The notes: generated by a model not told the origin, from the sequence alone. DNA of 64,000 bases from Heterorhizobium halophytocola (GCF_017873095.1 NZ_JAGGJU010000019.1:1-64000); one strand, 5' to 3'; counted from the stretch's first letter, positions 16,983-26,029 are shown. Translations and numbers: made by a program.

Positions 16983-17007
16983 AAAAAAAGGCCCCTGGAG
17001 GGAGCCT
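16983..17007 (-). terminator. Attenuator terminator ahead of ilvI
   Basis: In the minus-strand transcript AGGCTCC pairs with GGGGCCT around loop CTCCA, followed by seven U residues. It lies between the leader peptide and ilvI, so it can only act as a conditional terminator. Upstream, GCGCATGGG (17055-17063) can pair with CCCATGCGC (17016-17024) in an extended hairpin that also contains the leader stop codon in its loop. The exact antiterminator pairing was not resolved. Confidence 0.8.
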
Positions 17008-17041
17008 GTCGGTGTGCGCATGGGAGGCTATCGCCGGATGG

Positions 17042-17098
17042 TTACACCATCCTGCCCATGCGCCGTCCCACCACAATAAGAACCATCGAATTTGTCAT
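17042..17098 (-). CDS. ilvIH leader peptide
   Basis: This 18-codon frame encodes MTNSMVLIVVGRRMGRMV and stops just before the hairpins that lead to the attenuator. Six of 18 residues are Val, Leu or Ile, five of them consecutive (VLIVV), as expected for a peptide sensing charged branched-chain tRNAs. The ATG lies about 7 bases after the predicted -10 box, with no room for a ribosome site, so translation is probably leaderless, as known for trpL in Sinorhizobium. Stalling at VLIVV would favour readthrough into ilvI-ilvH. Confidence 0.85.
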   Translation of the reverse strand: MTNSMVLIVVGRRMGRMV

Positions 17099-17105
17099 GA
17101 CCGTT

Positions 17106-17134
17106 GTGATAGACAGAAATTCTAGGATAGTCAA
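17106..17134 (-). promoter_or_regulatory. Promoter of the ilvIH leader
   Basis: On the minus strand TTGACT (17134-17129), a 17-bp spacer and TATCAC (17111-17106) form a good sigma-70 promoter. Transcription would begin near 17099, at or next to the leader ATG (17098). Confidence 0.65.
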
Positions 17135-17242
17135 CGCGGCCTCCGACGCAATTTTCTTTCGAAGCCCCTCCGCCAACCCTCTAATACACCTCTTGTTAAG
17201 GCCGCACGCGTATGATCTCCCGCATTAGGGAGACATTTTATA

Positions 17243-19303
17243 TTGCGCAATCAGGACCTTCACTCATCCGTACAGGCCGGTGAACTCGACCGCCGCGACG
17301 AATATCATCCCGGCAACCGTTTCCTGGGCCGTATCGTCGCGTGCAGCGGCGCCCGCGCCACGATTGCAGCCTATGCCGAAGACGGCGGCACGGACCTGAC
17401 CGAACTCTGGTCGGTCGGACGTCTGATCTCGATCAGCGTCGGCGAAAACCGCGTCGTCGCCCTCGTCTACTCCATGCAGACCGCAGACAAGAACTGGGCC
17501 GAGAACGTCGACAACTGCTTCCTGGTCGAAGTCGAACTGCTCGGCGAAGTCCACAAGGGCCCGCATGGCGGCGAGGAATTCTCCACCGGCATCTCCGCCT
17601 ATCCCTATCTCGGCGCCATCGCCCACCGCATCCGCGCGGCCGACCTTCTGCGCATCTACGACAGCGGCACGCTCGACACGCAGATCATCGGCAAGCTGAC
17701 GCAGGACGAGTCGATCGATGCGACGATCCACATTCCCTCGATGCTGTCCAAGCACTTCGCGGTCGTCGGCTCGACCGGCGTCGGCAAGTCGACGGCCGTA
17801 TCGCTGCTGATCCGCAAGGCGATCGAGAGCGACCCGAAGCTGCGCGTGCTGATTCTCGATCCGCACAACGAATTCGCCGCCGCCTTCCCGGAACACGCCG
17901 TCTGCATCGACACCGACACGCTGGACCTGCCCTTCTGGCTGATGAAGCTCGAGGAATTTGCCGAGGTCCTGTTCCGCGGCCGCCCGGCCGTGCCGGAAGA
18001 GCTCGACATCCTGCGCGACCTGCTGCCCGAGGCCAAGCGCGCCTTCCGCGGTTCGGAATCGGCCTATATGCGCCGCTCGTCCGAGCAGCGATCCTCGATC
18101 ACCGCCGACACGCCGGTGCCCTACCGGATCGCCGACCTGCTGGCGCTGATCGACGAGCGTATCGGCAAGCTGGAGGGACGCGAGGAAAAGCCCTATCTGC
18201 GGTCGCTGAAGATGCGCGTCACCTCGGCGATCAACGACCAGCGCTACCATTTCATGTTCTCCAACAACACGATCAACGACACGATCCTGGAGACCATCAG
18301 CCACATCTTCCGCATTCCCGGCGACGGCAAGCCGATCGCCACCTTCCAGCTGGCGGGCATTCCCTCCGAAGTGGTCAACTCGGTTGCCTCGGTGCTCTGC
18401 CGCATGGCGTTCGAGATCGCGCTCTGGTCGAACGGTGCGGTGCGCATCCTCGTCGTCTGCGAAGAAGCCCACCGCTACGTGCCGGCAGACCAGTCGCTCG
18501 GCTTCTTCCCGACCCGGCAGGCCATTGCCCGTATCGCCAAGGAAGGCCGTAAATACGGCGTCTCGCTCGGCATCATCACCCAGCGCCCCGGCGAGCTCGA
18601 CCAGACCATCCTGTCGCAGTGCTCGACGGTGTTTGCCATGCGGCTTGCCAACGACCGCGACCAGGAAATCATCCGCTCGGCCATTCCCGATTCGTCGATT
18701 TCGACGACCAGTTTCATCTCCTCGATCGGCAATGGCGAGGCGATTGCCTTCGGCGAGGCGATTGCCGTGCCGATGCGCATGCGGTTTGCCCGCGTCGACG
18801 ACCGCACGCTGCCCAAGGCCAATGGCGTCAATCCCGACAGCGGCATCGCCGATCCGTCCGACGGCGTGGTCGATCTCGGCAAGGTCGTCAACCGCATGCG
18901 CTCGCTGTCCGGCCCCGACATTTCGGCTTTCCAGCAGAGCTTCCAGGGCGCGTCATCGATGGCCGATGATGCCGATCTGCGCGAATTTGCCGATGCTCCG
19001 CCGCTGGCTGCCAACAACAGCGAGCCGGCGCTGGAATCCTACCGCCCCGACATGTTGCCCGGAACAGGCGCATCGGCATCCCCAAGACCCGCGGCACGAC
19101 CGGCAGCCCCAGCACCGTCGTCCTATGCACCGGCCCGCGAACGGGAACCGGCAGGCTTCGGCCAGCCCCTGTCCCGCGACATCCAGCCGGCCCGGTTCGA
19201 GCGCGATGCCATGGCCGACACCCCCAAGCGCGAAACGCCGAGGCCATCGCTGCGGGAAAGCATCCTGAAACGGCCGCTGTCGAGCCTTTACGACAAGGAC
19301 TGA
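17243..19303 (+). CDS. HerA-like ATPase / putative DNA translocase (DUF87)
   Basis: The 686-residue protein has a HAS-barrel-like N-terminus (about 20-140) and a HerA/FtsK-type RecA domain with Walker A VGSTGVGKST, Walker B LRVLILDPHNEF, and the C-terminal motifs VCEEAHRYVP and GIITQRPGELDQTILSQCS. HerA proteins form hexamers that pump DNA, usually with the nuclease NurA, but no nurA-like gene is adjacent. The last 130 residues are Pro/Ala-rich and probably disordered. The start is a TTG with GGGAG upstream. Its end overlaps the convergent miaA by 16 bases. Function in this group of bacteria is not established. Confidence 0.8.
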   Translation: MRNQDLHSSVQAGELDRRDEYHPGNRFLGRIVACSGARATIAAYAEDGGTDLTELWSVGRLISISVGENRVVALVYSMQTADKNWAENVDNCFLVEVELLGEVHKGPHGGEEFSTGISAYPYLGAIAHRIRAADLLRIYDSGTLDTQIIGKLTQDESIDATIHIPSMLSKHFAVVGSTGVGKSTAVSLLIRKAIESDPKLRVLILDPHNEFAAAFPEHAVCIDTDTLDLPFWLMKLEEFAEVLFRGRPAVPEELDILRDLLPEAKRAFRGSESAYMRRSSEQRSSITADTPVPYRIADLLALIDERIGKLEGREEKPYLRSLKMRVTSAINDQRYHFMFSNNTINDTILETISHIFRIPGDGKPIATFQLAGIPSEVVNSVASVLCRMAFEIALWSNGAVRILVVCEEAHRYVPADQSLGFFPTRQAIARIAKEGRKYGVSLGIITQRPGELDQTILSQCSTVFAMRLANDRDQEIIRSAIPDSSISTTSFISSIGNGEAIAFGEAIAVPMRMRFARVDDRTLPKANGVNPDSGIADPSDGVVDLGKVVNRMRSLSGPDISAFQQSFQGASSMADDADLREFADAPPLAANNSEPALESYRPDMLPGTGASASPRPAARPAAPAPSSYAPAREREPAGFGQPLSRDIQPARFERDAMADTPKRETPRPSLRESILKRPLSSLYDKD

Positions 19304-20226
19304 TCGACGGCTGCGGCACGCTCCGGCCCTGTGGGATCCATGCGGTGCCACGTGTCGTCCATCTGGTTGCGAAACCAGGTCATCTGCCGCTTGGCATATT
19401 GCCGTGTGGCGGCTGCCGCCTTCTCGATCACCTGTTGCCGCGTCATCTCGCCCTTCAGCATGGCTGCGATCTGCGACACGCCGATCGCCTTCATCACCGG
19501 CATTTCAGGCGCGACATCCAACGACAGAAGCCGCTCGACCTCCTCCACCGCGCCGTCGTCGAGCATGCCGGCAAATCGGCGGTTGATCCGCTCGGCGAGC
19601 ACCGCGCGGTCCGGCAGCACGATATATTTCCGTGCCCGGTCGGGGTCGACGATCATCGGCCCCGTGCCCGTATGAAAGGCGCCGATCGCCTGGCCGGTTG
19701 CGGCAAACATCTCGAGCGCGCGCACGATCCGCTGGCCGTCCTGTATCCCGAGACGCGCCGCCGTGGCGGGGTCTTCGGCCGCCAGCACCGCATGCAGCGC
19801 CTCCGGCCCCTCCTGCGCCAGCCGGTTGCGCCAGTGGGTCCGGATCTCCGCCGGCACCGGCGGCATGGCCGACAGTCCACCGGTCAGCGCCCTGAAATAC
19901 AGCCCCGTGCCGCCGACGATCACCGGCAGCCGGCCATCGGCGCGCAGGCCCTGGAGCAATGCCTCGATCTCGCGCAGCCAGTCGCCGGTCGAATAAGGCC
20001 TGCGCGGATCGACATGACCGTAGAGATGATGCGGCACGCCCGCCATCTCGTCGGCCGAAGGCCGCGCGCTCAGCACCCGCAGCACATCGTAAACCTGCAT
20101 GCTGTCGGCATTGATCACCACGCCGTCATGGCGCCGGGCGATATCAAGCGCCAGCGCGGACTTGCCGCTCGCGGTCGGGCCGGTTATCAGAACGGCATCT
20201 GTTCTCGTCTCAAGGTGCGTCGCCAT
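19288..20226 (-). CDS. miaA: tRNA dimethylallyltransferase MiaA
   Basis: MiaA transfers a dimethylallyl group to N6 of A37 in tRNAs reading UNN codons. The 312-residue protein shows the P-loop ITGPTASGKSALAL, the DSMQVYD motif that binds tRNA A37, VGGTGLYFRAL, and the C-terminal TRQYAKRQMTWFRNQ. The ATG at 20226 shares bases with the serB ATG on the other strand (CATG). A TTG nine codons upstream is a weaker alternative start and would overlap serB further. Confidence 0.95.
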   Translation of the reverse strand: MATHLETRTDAVLITGPTASGKSALALDIARRHDGVVINADSMQVYDVLRVLSARPSADEMAGVPHHLYGHVDPRRPYSTGDWLREIEALLQGLRADGRLPVIVGGTGLYFRALTGGLSAMPPVPAEIRTHWRNRLAQEGPEALHAVLAAEDPATAARLGIQDGQRIVRALEMFAATGQAIGAFHTGTGPMIVDPDRARKYIVLPDRAVLAERINRRFAGMLDDGAVEEVERLLSLDVAPEMPVMKAIGVSQIAAMLKGEMTRQQVIEKAAAATRQYAKRQMTWFRNQMDDTWHRMDPTGPERAAAVDQSLS

Positions 20227-21124
20227 GGCCCTCGTTGCCACGCTTATCGCCAATCCGTCAAATCCTGTCCTCGTCCCGGCTGTCGGCGAAAAGGCGGCCG
20301 AGGCGCTCGGTGCCTCCGGTCTCTACTGGTTGGCCGACGGGATTGCCTGCGATCTGGCGCTGAAGGACGGCACCGACGCCGCCCTGGCGGATGCCACCTT
20401 GCGCGCCATCCTCGGTGGCCTGCCCATCGATATCGCGGTTCAGCAGGCCGAAACGCGCCGCAAGCAGTTCCTCATCGCCGACATGGATTCGACCATGATC
20501 GGCCAGGAATGCATCGACGAACTCGCAGCCGAGGTCGGGTTGAAGGACAAGGTCGCGGCCATCACGGCCCGCGCGATGAACGGCGAGATCGAATTCGAAC
20601 CGGCACTGCGCGAACGCGTCGGCCTGCTGAAGGGCCTGCCGGTCACGGTCGTCGACGACGTCATCGCCGGGCGGATCACCCTGACACCCGGCGGCCCGGA
20701 ACTGATCGCCACGATGCGCGCGAAGGGCCATTACACGGCCCTCGTCTCCGGCGGCTTTACCGTCTTCACCGCGCGCATTGCGGAGCGGCTGGGCTTCCAC
20801 GAGAACCGGGCCAATCTGCTGATCGAAGACGGCGGGCTGCTTGCCGGCGAGGTGGCCGAACCGATTCTCGGAAAGCAGGCCAAGGTCGATGCCCTGCTGG
20901 AGATTACAGCGCGCCTCGGCATCAGCCCCGCCGAGGTGATTGCCGTCGGTGATGGCGCCAACGATCTCGGCATGCTCGAGCTTGCCGGCTCGGGGGTTGC
21001 GCTGCATGCCAAACCCTCCGTCGCCGCCCAGGCGAAGATTCGTCTCGACCATGCGGATCTGACCGGCCTTCTCTACCTGCAGGGCTATCGCAAGTCGGAC
21101 TTCGTCACCCCTGCGGCAGCGTAA
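20225..21124 (+). CDS. serB: Phosphoserine phosphatase SerB
   Basis: SerB hydrolyses O-phosphoserine in the last step of serine synthesis. It is a HAD-family enzyme: the nucleophile and acid are Asp86 and Asp88 in ADMDST, motif II is LVSGGFTVFTARIAE, and motif IV is VGDGANDLGMLELAG. The 299-residue length with an N-terminal extension of about 80 residues is usual in rhizobia. The ATG has AAGGTG upstream and overlaps the divergent miaA ATG. Confidence 0.96.
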   Translation: MALVATLIANPSNPVLVPAVGEKAAEALGASGLYWLADGIACDLALKDGTDAALADATLRAILGGLPIDIAVQQAETRRKQFLIADMDSTMIGQECIDELAAEVGLKDKVAAITARAMNGEIEFEPALRERVGLLKGLPVTVVDDVIAGRITLTPGGPELIATMRAKGHYTALVSGGFTVFTARIAERLGFHENRANLLIEDGGLLAGEVAEPILGKQAKVDALLEITARLGISPAEVIAVGDGANDLGMLELAGSGVALHAKPSVAAQAKIRLDHADLTGLLYLQGYRKSDFVTPAAA

Positions 21125-21145
21125 GGCATTCAGGTTGAAGATATC

Positions 21146-21712
21146 ATGCTGACGCTAGAGACACCCCGACTCATCCTGCGCGAATGGCGTGCGGAGGACC
21201 GTGACCTGTTTCGCGAGATCAACCGCGATCCGAAAGTCATGGAATTCTTCGCCTTCCGTCGCTCGCATGCGGAAGCGGATGTGATGATGGACAAGGTCAA
21301 CGAACTGATGCGCGAGACGGGCTTCGGGTTCTACGCACTGGAGCTGAAGGACACCGGTGAGGCCATGGGCTTTTGCGGCCTGAGCATCGCCAATATCGAG
21401 CCCTTCCTGCCGCCTCAGGCGATCGAGGTCGGCTGGCGGCTGGCGACCCGCTTCTGGGGCCATGGCTATGTGACGGAGGGCGCACGCGAATGCCTGCGGC
21501 ACGGCTTCGAAGACCGCAACCTGCCGGAAATCGTCTCCTTCGCCGTCACCGGCAATACCCGCTCGCGCGCGGTGATGGAGCGGATCGGCATGCGCCATGC
21601 AGGCGGCGTCACCTTCAACCATCCGCGGGTTCCCGATACCCATCCACATCTGCAGGAGCATGTGCTCTACCGGCTCTCGGCCGAAGACTGGCGCAACAGC
21701 GCCACAACCTGA
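21146..21712 (+). CDS. GNAT N-acetyltransferase, RimJ/RimL-like
   Basis: The 188-residue protein has the Acetyltransf_3 layout typical of RimJ/RimL relatives: LETPRLILREWRAEDRD at the N-terminus, GWRLATRFWGHGYVTEGAREC as acetyl-CoA loop and FAVTGNTRSRAVMERIGM in the C-terminal part. Substrates range from ribosomal protein N-termini to antibiotics and amino acids; nothing here decides. It follows serB by 21 bases and is probably co-transcribed. Confidence 0.88.
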   Translation: MLTLETPRLILREWRAEDRDLFREINRDPKVMEFFAFRRSHAEADVMMDKVNELMRETGFGFYALELKDTGEAMGFCGLSIANIEPFLPPQAIEVGWRLATRFWGHGYVTEGARECLRHGFEDRNLPEIVSFAVTGNTRSRAVMERIGMRHAGGVTFNHPRVPDTHPHLQEHVLYRLSAEDWRNSATT

Positions 21713-21835
21713 CGGAAGACGAGCGCCACAGCGCCGGAAGATGCGCCAGGAGCCCTGCGGCGCCGGGGCCGGCACCCGAAACGCGATCGCCGGAGATAGG
21801 CGGGGCTGAGCCCTGCCCCGATCCGAGCCCCGCCC

Positions 21836-23518
21836 CTATTCCAGCGGAAGTGCCACGAAGCGCAGGTCGCCCTCGGGCTTTGCCACCATCATATGGGCGC
21901 TGCGCCGGCCGTCATCCTTCAGCTTGGCAAGTGCGCGGTCGACCGCGTCCGGCGACTGCATGAAGTCCTGCGACACCTCGACGATCACGTCGCCGGGCGC
22001 CAATCCCCGCTCGGCCGCCGTCGAGCCCTGGGCCACATCGGTGATCACCACGCCCTCGACGCTTTCGGAAATGCCATAGATTTCGCGCTGCGAGTCGTCG
22101 AGCGCGGCGATCGACAGGCCGAGCGTTGCGGCGAGATTGGAGCCCGGGTCCGTCTCGCCGGGCGACTGTTGCTGGTCGCTGTCGCCGGGAGCCGGCTCCG
22201 GCATCGGCTGGTCGGGCACGGCGCCGTCCGGTGCGGTACCGTCGGGCCCGTCGGTCTGCGGCTCCTCCATCTGCGGTTCGTCGGTCTGCGGTTCGTCCGG
22301 CATTGACGGCTCGGGGCCTGCGTCCTCGTCGTCCGCCTTGTCCACGGCTTCCGAAGCCTTGGCGCTCTCTTCGAGCCGCCCGAGCTTGACCTTGACGGTC
22401 TGCTCCTTCTTGTCGCGCAACACGACGACGTCCACCGCCCTCTCGATCGGGCTTTCGGCAACGACGCGCACGAGATCATGCGCATCCGTCACCGCTTTGC
22501 CGTCGAAGGTGAGGATCACGTCGCCGACGACGATCGGGCCGTTCTCCACCGGACCGCCCTTGATCACGCCGCTCACCAGCGCGCCGCGGGGCTTGTCGAG
22601 CCCGACATCCTTGGCGATGTCCTCGTCCACCGGCTGGATGCGCACACCGAGCCAGCCGCGCCGCGTCTCGCCATATTCGATCAGCTGGTCGATGACGGTC
22701 GAGGCCAGTTCGGTCGGCACGGAAAAGCCGATACCGATCGAGCCGCCGCTCGGCGAGATGATCGCGGTATTGATACCGATCACGTCACCGTCCATGTTGA
22801 ACAGCGGACCGCCGGAATTGCCCTTGTTGATCGCCGCATCCGTCTGGATGAAATTGTCATAGGGACCGGCATTGATATTGCGGCCCCTGGCCGAGATGAT
22901 CCCGAGCGTCACGGTGCCGCCGAGACCGAAGGGATTGCCGATCGCCATCACCCAGTCGCCGATCCGCATCTTGCGCGAATCGCCGAGCTTGACGGCGGGC
23001 AGCGGATTTTTCGGCTCCACCTTCAGCACCGAAAGGTCGGTCTTGGTATCGGTGCCGATCAGCCGGGCCTTGAGCTTGGTGCCGTCGGCGAAGACCGCCT
23101 CGATATCGTCGGCGTCCTCGATCACGTGATTGTTGGTGACGATATAGCCGCTGGGATCGATGACGAAGCCGGAGCCGAGCGAATTGACCCGCCGGTTCTG
23201 CTCGCCGCGCTCGCCGTTCTTGAAGAAGTCCTCGAACAGGTCCTGGAAGGGCGAACCCTCCTCGATCTGCGGCAAGGGACCGGGGCCCTCGTCGTTGCCG
23301 CTCTTGACGTTCTGCGAGGTGGAAATGTTGACCACGGCATCGAGCAGCTTTTCGGCAAGATCGGCCACCGGTGCCGGTCCGGTCGCGGCATGGCCCGGTT
23401 GCGGGCTGACGACCGGCGCCTGGGCATGGGCCGCGGTGCTGCCGATCGGTGCAAGCGCGATCGAAACAGCGGTGATCATCGGCAATGGCATGTTGAACCG
23501 GCTGGTCGTCAAGCGCAT
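21836..23518 (-). CDS. degP: Periplasmic Do/HtrA serine endoprotease
   Basis: DegP-like protease degrades misfolded periplasmic proteins. A signal peptide (to about residue 33, AAHAQA) is followed by the trypsin-like domain with the triad His (TNNHVIEDAD), Asp (TKTDLSVLKVE) and Ser (NKGNSGGPLFN), then two PDZ domains. Between the PDZ domains (about residues 391-457) lies a long acidic, proline-rich linker with repeated EPQ units. The start at 23518 has a GGGGGAAA ribosome site; a start at 23578 would bury the signal peptide. It ends the hflK-hflC-DUF2065-degP operon. Confidence 0.95.
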   Translation of the reverse strand: MRLTTSRFNMPLPMITAVSIALAPIGSTAAHAQAPVVSPQPGHAATGPAPVADLAEKLLDAVVNISTSQNVKSGNDEGPGPLPQIEEGSPFQDLFEDFFKNGERGEQNRRVNSLGSGFVIDPSGYIVTNNHVIEDADDIEAVFADGTKLKARLIGTDTKTDLSVLKVEPKNPLPAVKLGDSRKMRIGDWVMAIGNPFGLGGTVTLGIISARGRNINAGPYDNFIQTDAAINKGNSGGPLFNMDGDVIGINTAIISPSGGSIGIGFSVPTELASTVIDQLIEYGETRRGWLGVRIQPVDEDIAKDVGLDKPRGALVSGVIKGGPVENGPIVVGDVILTFDGKAVTDAHDLVRVVAESPIERAVDVVVLRDKKEQTVKVKLGRLEESAKASEAVDKADDEDAGPEPSMPDEPQTDEPQMEEPQTDGPDGTAPDGAVPDQPMPEPAPGDSDQQQSPGETDPGSNLAATLGLSIAALDDSQREIYGISESVEGVVITDVAQGSTAAERGLAPGDVIVEVSQDFMQSPDAVDRALAKLKDDGRRSAHMMVAKPEGDLRFVALPLE

Positions 23519-23656
23519 CAGGTTTCCCCCGGATTGGTCTTTAAGCTCGCGGCGCGTTCGTCCCGGAACGGGCACCAAAACTATCGACGAAGAATTGGAC
23601 CTTTGTAGGTTGGTTTCATCCCCGCCTCAAGCACGCAGGCCGCAAGCGTCGCGGAC

Positions 23657-23848
23657 TCATCCGCGCAACAGATAGACCAGCCCGACGCCGGCGGTCACCG
23701 CCATCAGCCCCGCCAGCCGCAGCTGGTGCTCGGGCAGCAGGGGCAGAATCCGGGCCAGGTCCTGAAGCAGTCGAGGGGCCAGTGCATAGACCAGCCCCTC
23801 GATAATCAGGAAAAAGGCGATGCCCGTCAGAAAGCCGGTCATCGCCAT
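23657..23848 (-). CDS. DUF2065 small membrane protein
   Basis: The 63-residue protein consists of two transmembrane helices, about 4-24 and 43-61, separated by LLPEHQLRLAG. DUF2065 proteins (YjeT-like) are regularly encoded next to hflC, as here: this gene starts 4 bases after the hflC stop. A role with the HflKC membrane complex is suggested only by this conserved linkage. Confidence 0.88.
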   Translation of the reverse strand: MAMTGFLTGIAFFLIIEGLVYALAPRLLQDLARILPLLPEHQLRLAGLMAVTAGVGLVYLLRG

Positions 23849-23852
23849 GCCG

Positions 23853-24917
23853 TCAGTTCGACGCCGGCGCCGGCGTGGCCGGAGCCCCGGATGCCGCCGG
23901 AGCCGTCGTCGCCGACGGTTCGGTGGTGGCCGGTGTCGAGGTCGAAGGGGTCGCCTGCGGGATCGTCATGTCGGACGCCCCGCCGCTATTGCCCTCGGCG
24001 CCCTTGTCGGCCGAGTCCATCAGGCGATCGCTGTCCGGTCCGCCGTCGAAATAGCGGAAGAACTGCGACGTGCTCGGCGACAGCACCATGGTGCTGCTGC
24101 TGCCACTCGTTCCCAGCGCGTCGTCATAGGCAGACATCGAGCGGTAGAACTGGAAGAAGCCCGGATCGCGGCTATAGGCGTCGGCGAAGATCTTGTTGCG
24201 CTGTGCATCGCCCTCACCGCGCAGGATGTCGGCATCCCGGCGGGCCTCCGCCTGGATCTCGACGACCTGACGGTCGGCGATGGCGCGGCGGCGCTGGCCT
24301 TCCTCGTTACCCCGGGCGCGGATCAGTTCGGCCTCGGCCAGGCGTTCGGCCTTCATCCGTTCGAAGGTCTGCTGCGAGACCTCCTGCGTCAGGTCCGTCC
24401 GGCGGATGCGCACATCCTCGATCCGGATGCCGAGCGTATCGGCATCGGGCCTGAGATCGTCGCGCACTTCCTGCATCATCGACGCACGGGCGTCCGACAG
24501 GGCGGATTCGAAGCCGCGCAGGCCGTAAACCCGGCGAAGCGACGCGTCGAGACGGGTGCGAAGCCGCGATTCGGCCGCGTCACGGTCGCCCGAGACGGTC
24601 TGGCGGAAACGGCGCGCATCGGCGATCTTGTAGACGACGAAAGCGTCGACCTCATAGAACTTGCCGCCGGAGACCTGGACACGGATGTCGTTGAGGTCGA
24701 AGCGCAGCGACTGGTCCGGCACATATTGCACACGGTCCGCGTCGAGGAAGGCGAACGGCAGCTTGAAATACAGGCCGGGCTCGTTGCGCACCGCCTGGAT
24801 CTGACCGAAGCGCACGACGATCGCCTGCTGGCGCTCGTTGACCACGAAGACCGAGGAATAGGCGACCATCAACAGGATGGCGAGACCGATGAGGAAAAAC
24901 GGGAGACGGTTGCTCAT
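23853..24917 (-). CDS. hflC: Protease modulator HflC
   Basis: HflC is an inner-membrane SPFH/band 7 protein that assembles with HflK into a large cage around FtsH and limits its access to substrates. The 354-residue protein has one N-terminal transmembrane helix (about 5-25), the SPFH domain (VVNERQQAIVVRFGQI), a coiled coil and RSMSAYDDALG near the end. The C-terminal 60 residues are Ala/Pro/Thr-rich and low-complexity. It starts 2 bases after hflK. Confidence 0.95.
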   Translation of the reverse strand: MSNRLPFFLIGLAILLMVAYSSVFVVNERQQAIVVRFGQIQAVRNEPGLYFKLPFAFLDADRVQYVPDQSLRFDLNDIRVQVSGGKFYEVDAFVVYKIADARRFRQTVSGDRDAAESRLRTRLDASLRRVYGLRGFESALSDARASMMQEVRDDLRPDADTLGIRIEDVRIRRTDLTQEVSQQTFERMKAERLAEAELIRARGNEEGQRRRAIADRQVVEIQAEARRDADILRGEGDAQRNKIFADAYSRDPGFFQFYRSMSAYDDALGTSGSSSTMVLSPSTSQFFRYFDGGPDSDRLMDSADKGAEGNSGGASDMTIPQATPSTSTPATTEPSATTAPAASGAPATPAPASN

Positions 24918-24919
24918 GA

Positions 24920-26029
24920 TCAGTTGCCTCCCGTCGGCTTGGCCTTGTCGGCCTGCTGCTTGGTGATCTCGTTGAGCGGCAGATAGGGCAACGCGCCCGA
25001 CTTCTCGTCGAGGATGACCTTGTTGGAGTTCTTCAGCACGCGCTCCATCGTTTCGAGATACATGCGCTCGCGAGTGACCTCGGGCGCGTTCTTATACTGG
25101 TCGTAGATCGAGATGAAGCGCTTGGCACCACCATCGGCCTCCTTGACGACACGGTCCTTGTATGCGGCCGCTTCTTCGCGGATCTGGGCTGCCTGGCCGC
25201 GTGCGCCACCGAGCTTCTGGTTGGCGTATTTGTTGGCTTCCTCGACGAAACGGTCCTCATCCTGCTCGGCACGCTGGACTTCGTCGAACGCGTCGGCCAC
25301 TTCGCGCGGCGGTGCCGCGTCTTCGATGGCGACCGCATTGATCGAGATCCCGGCGCCGTAGCTGTCCATGGTCCCCTGGATGATGCCCTTGACGTCGTTG
25401 GCGATCCCCTGACGCGCATCGCGGAAGATGTCCTGCGCCGGACGGCGTCCGACGACTTCGCGCATGGCGCTTTCGGCCACCTGCTGCAGCGTCTGCGGCG
25501 GGGTCTCCAGCTTGAACAGATAATCCGCCGGCTGGTTGATCGTGTAGAGCACCGAGAACTGGACATTGACGATGTTCTGGTCACCCGACAGCATCAGGCC
25601 GGACCCGGAGGTCGAACCGGCGCGCGAGCCGATATTCAGCTGCTGCTCGGTGACCTTGACGATTTCCACGGTCTCGAACGGCCAGATGTGAAAATGCAGG
25701 CCCGGCATGGAGATTTCCTGCTTGGGCTTGCCGAAGCGCAGCTCGACGCCGCGCTCGTCCGGCTGGACGGTATAGACGGCGTTGATCAGCCAGAAGATCA
25801 CCAGAATGACGAAGACCAGCAGCACCGCGCCGCCATTGAAGCCGCCGGGCACGATATTCTTCAGGCGATCCTGGCCACGGCGGATGATGTCCTCCAGATC
25901 GGGCGGCTGATTGCCGCCGCCACCGCCGCGCGGGCGGTTCGGTCCCTGTCCCCAGGGTCCTTGGTTGTTACCACCGCCGCCGCCGCCGCCCCAAGGGCCG
26001 CCGCCGCCATTCTGATTGCTCCAGGGCAT
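24920..26029 (-). CDS. hflK: FtsH protease activity modulator HflK
   Basis: HflK is the partner of HflC. The 369 residues begin with a Gly/Asn/Pro-rich cytosolic tail (about 1-45, runs of seven Gly), then one transmembrane helix (about 60-80), the SPFH domain (VQPDERGVELRFGKP) and a coiled-coil region ending MYLETMERVLKNSNKVILD, a family signature. It is the first gene of a four-gene operon with hflC, DUF2065 and degP. Confidence 0.96.
   Translation of the reverse strand: MPWSNQNGGGGPWGGGGGGGNNQGPWGQGPNRPRGGGGGNQPPDLEDIIRRGQDRLKNIVPGGFNGGAVLLVFVILVIFWLINAVYTVQPDERGVELRFGKPKQEISMPGLHFHIWPFETVEIVKVTEQQLNIGSRAGSTSGSGLMLSGDQNIVNVQFSVLYTINQPADYLFKLETPPQTLQQVAESAMREVVGRRPAQDIFRDARQGIANDVKGIIQGTMDSYGAGISINAVAIEDAAPPREVADAFDEVQRAEQDEDRFVEEANKYANQKLGGARGQAAQIREEAAAYKDRVVKEADGGAKRFISIYDQYKNAPEVTRERMYLETMERVLKNSNKVILDEKSGALPYLPLNEITKQQADKAKPTGGN

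Noticed and set aside
21799-21834. GGCGGGGCT / AGCCCCGCC stem after degP as a terminator
   Set aside because: There is no U-tract on the minus strand and the loop is long, so it is not supported as an intrinsic terminator.
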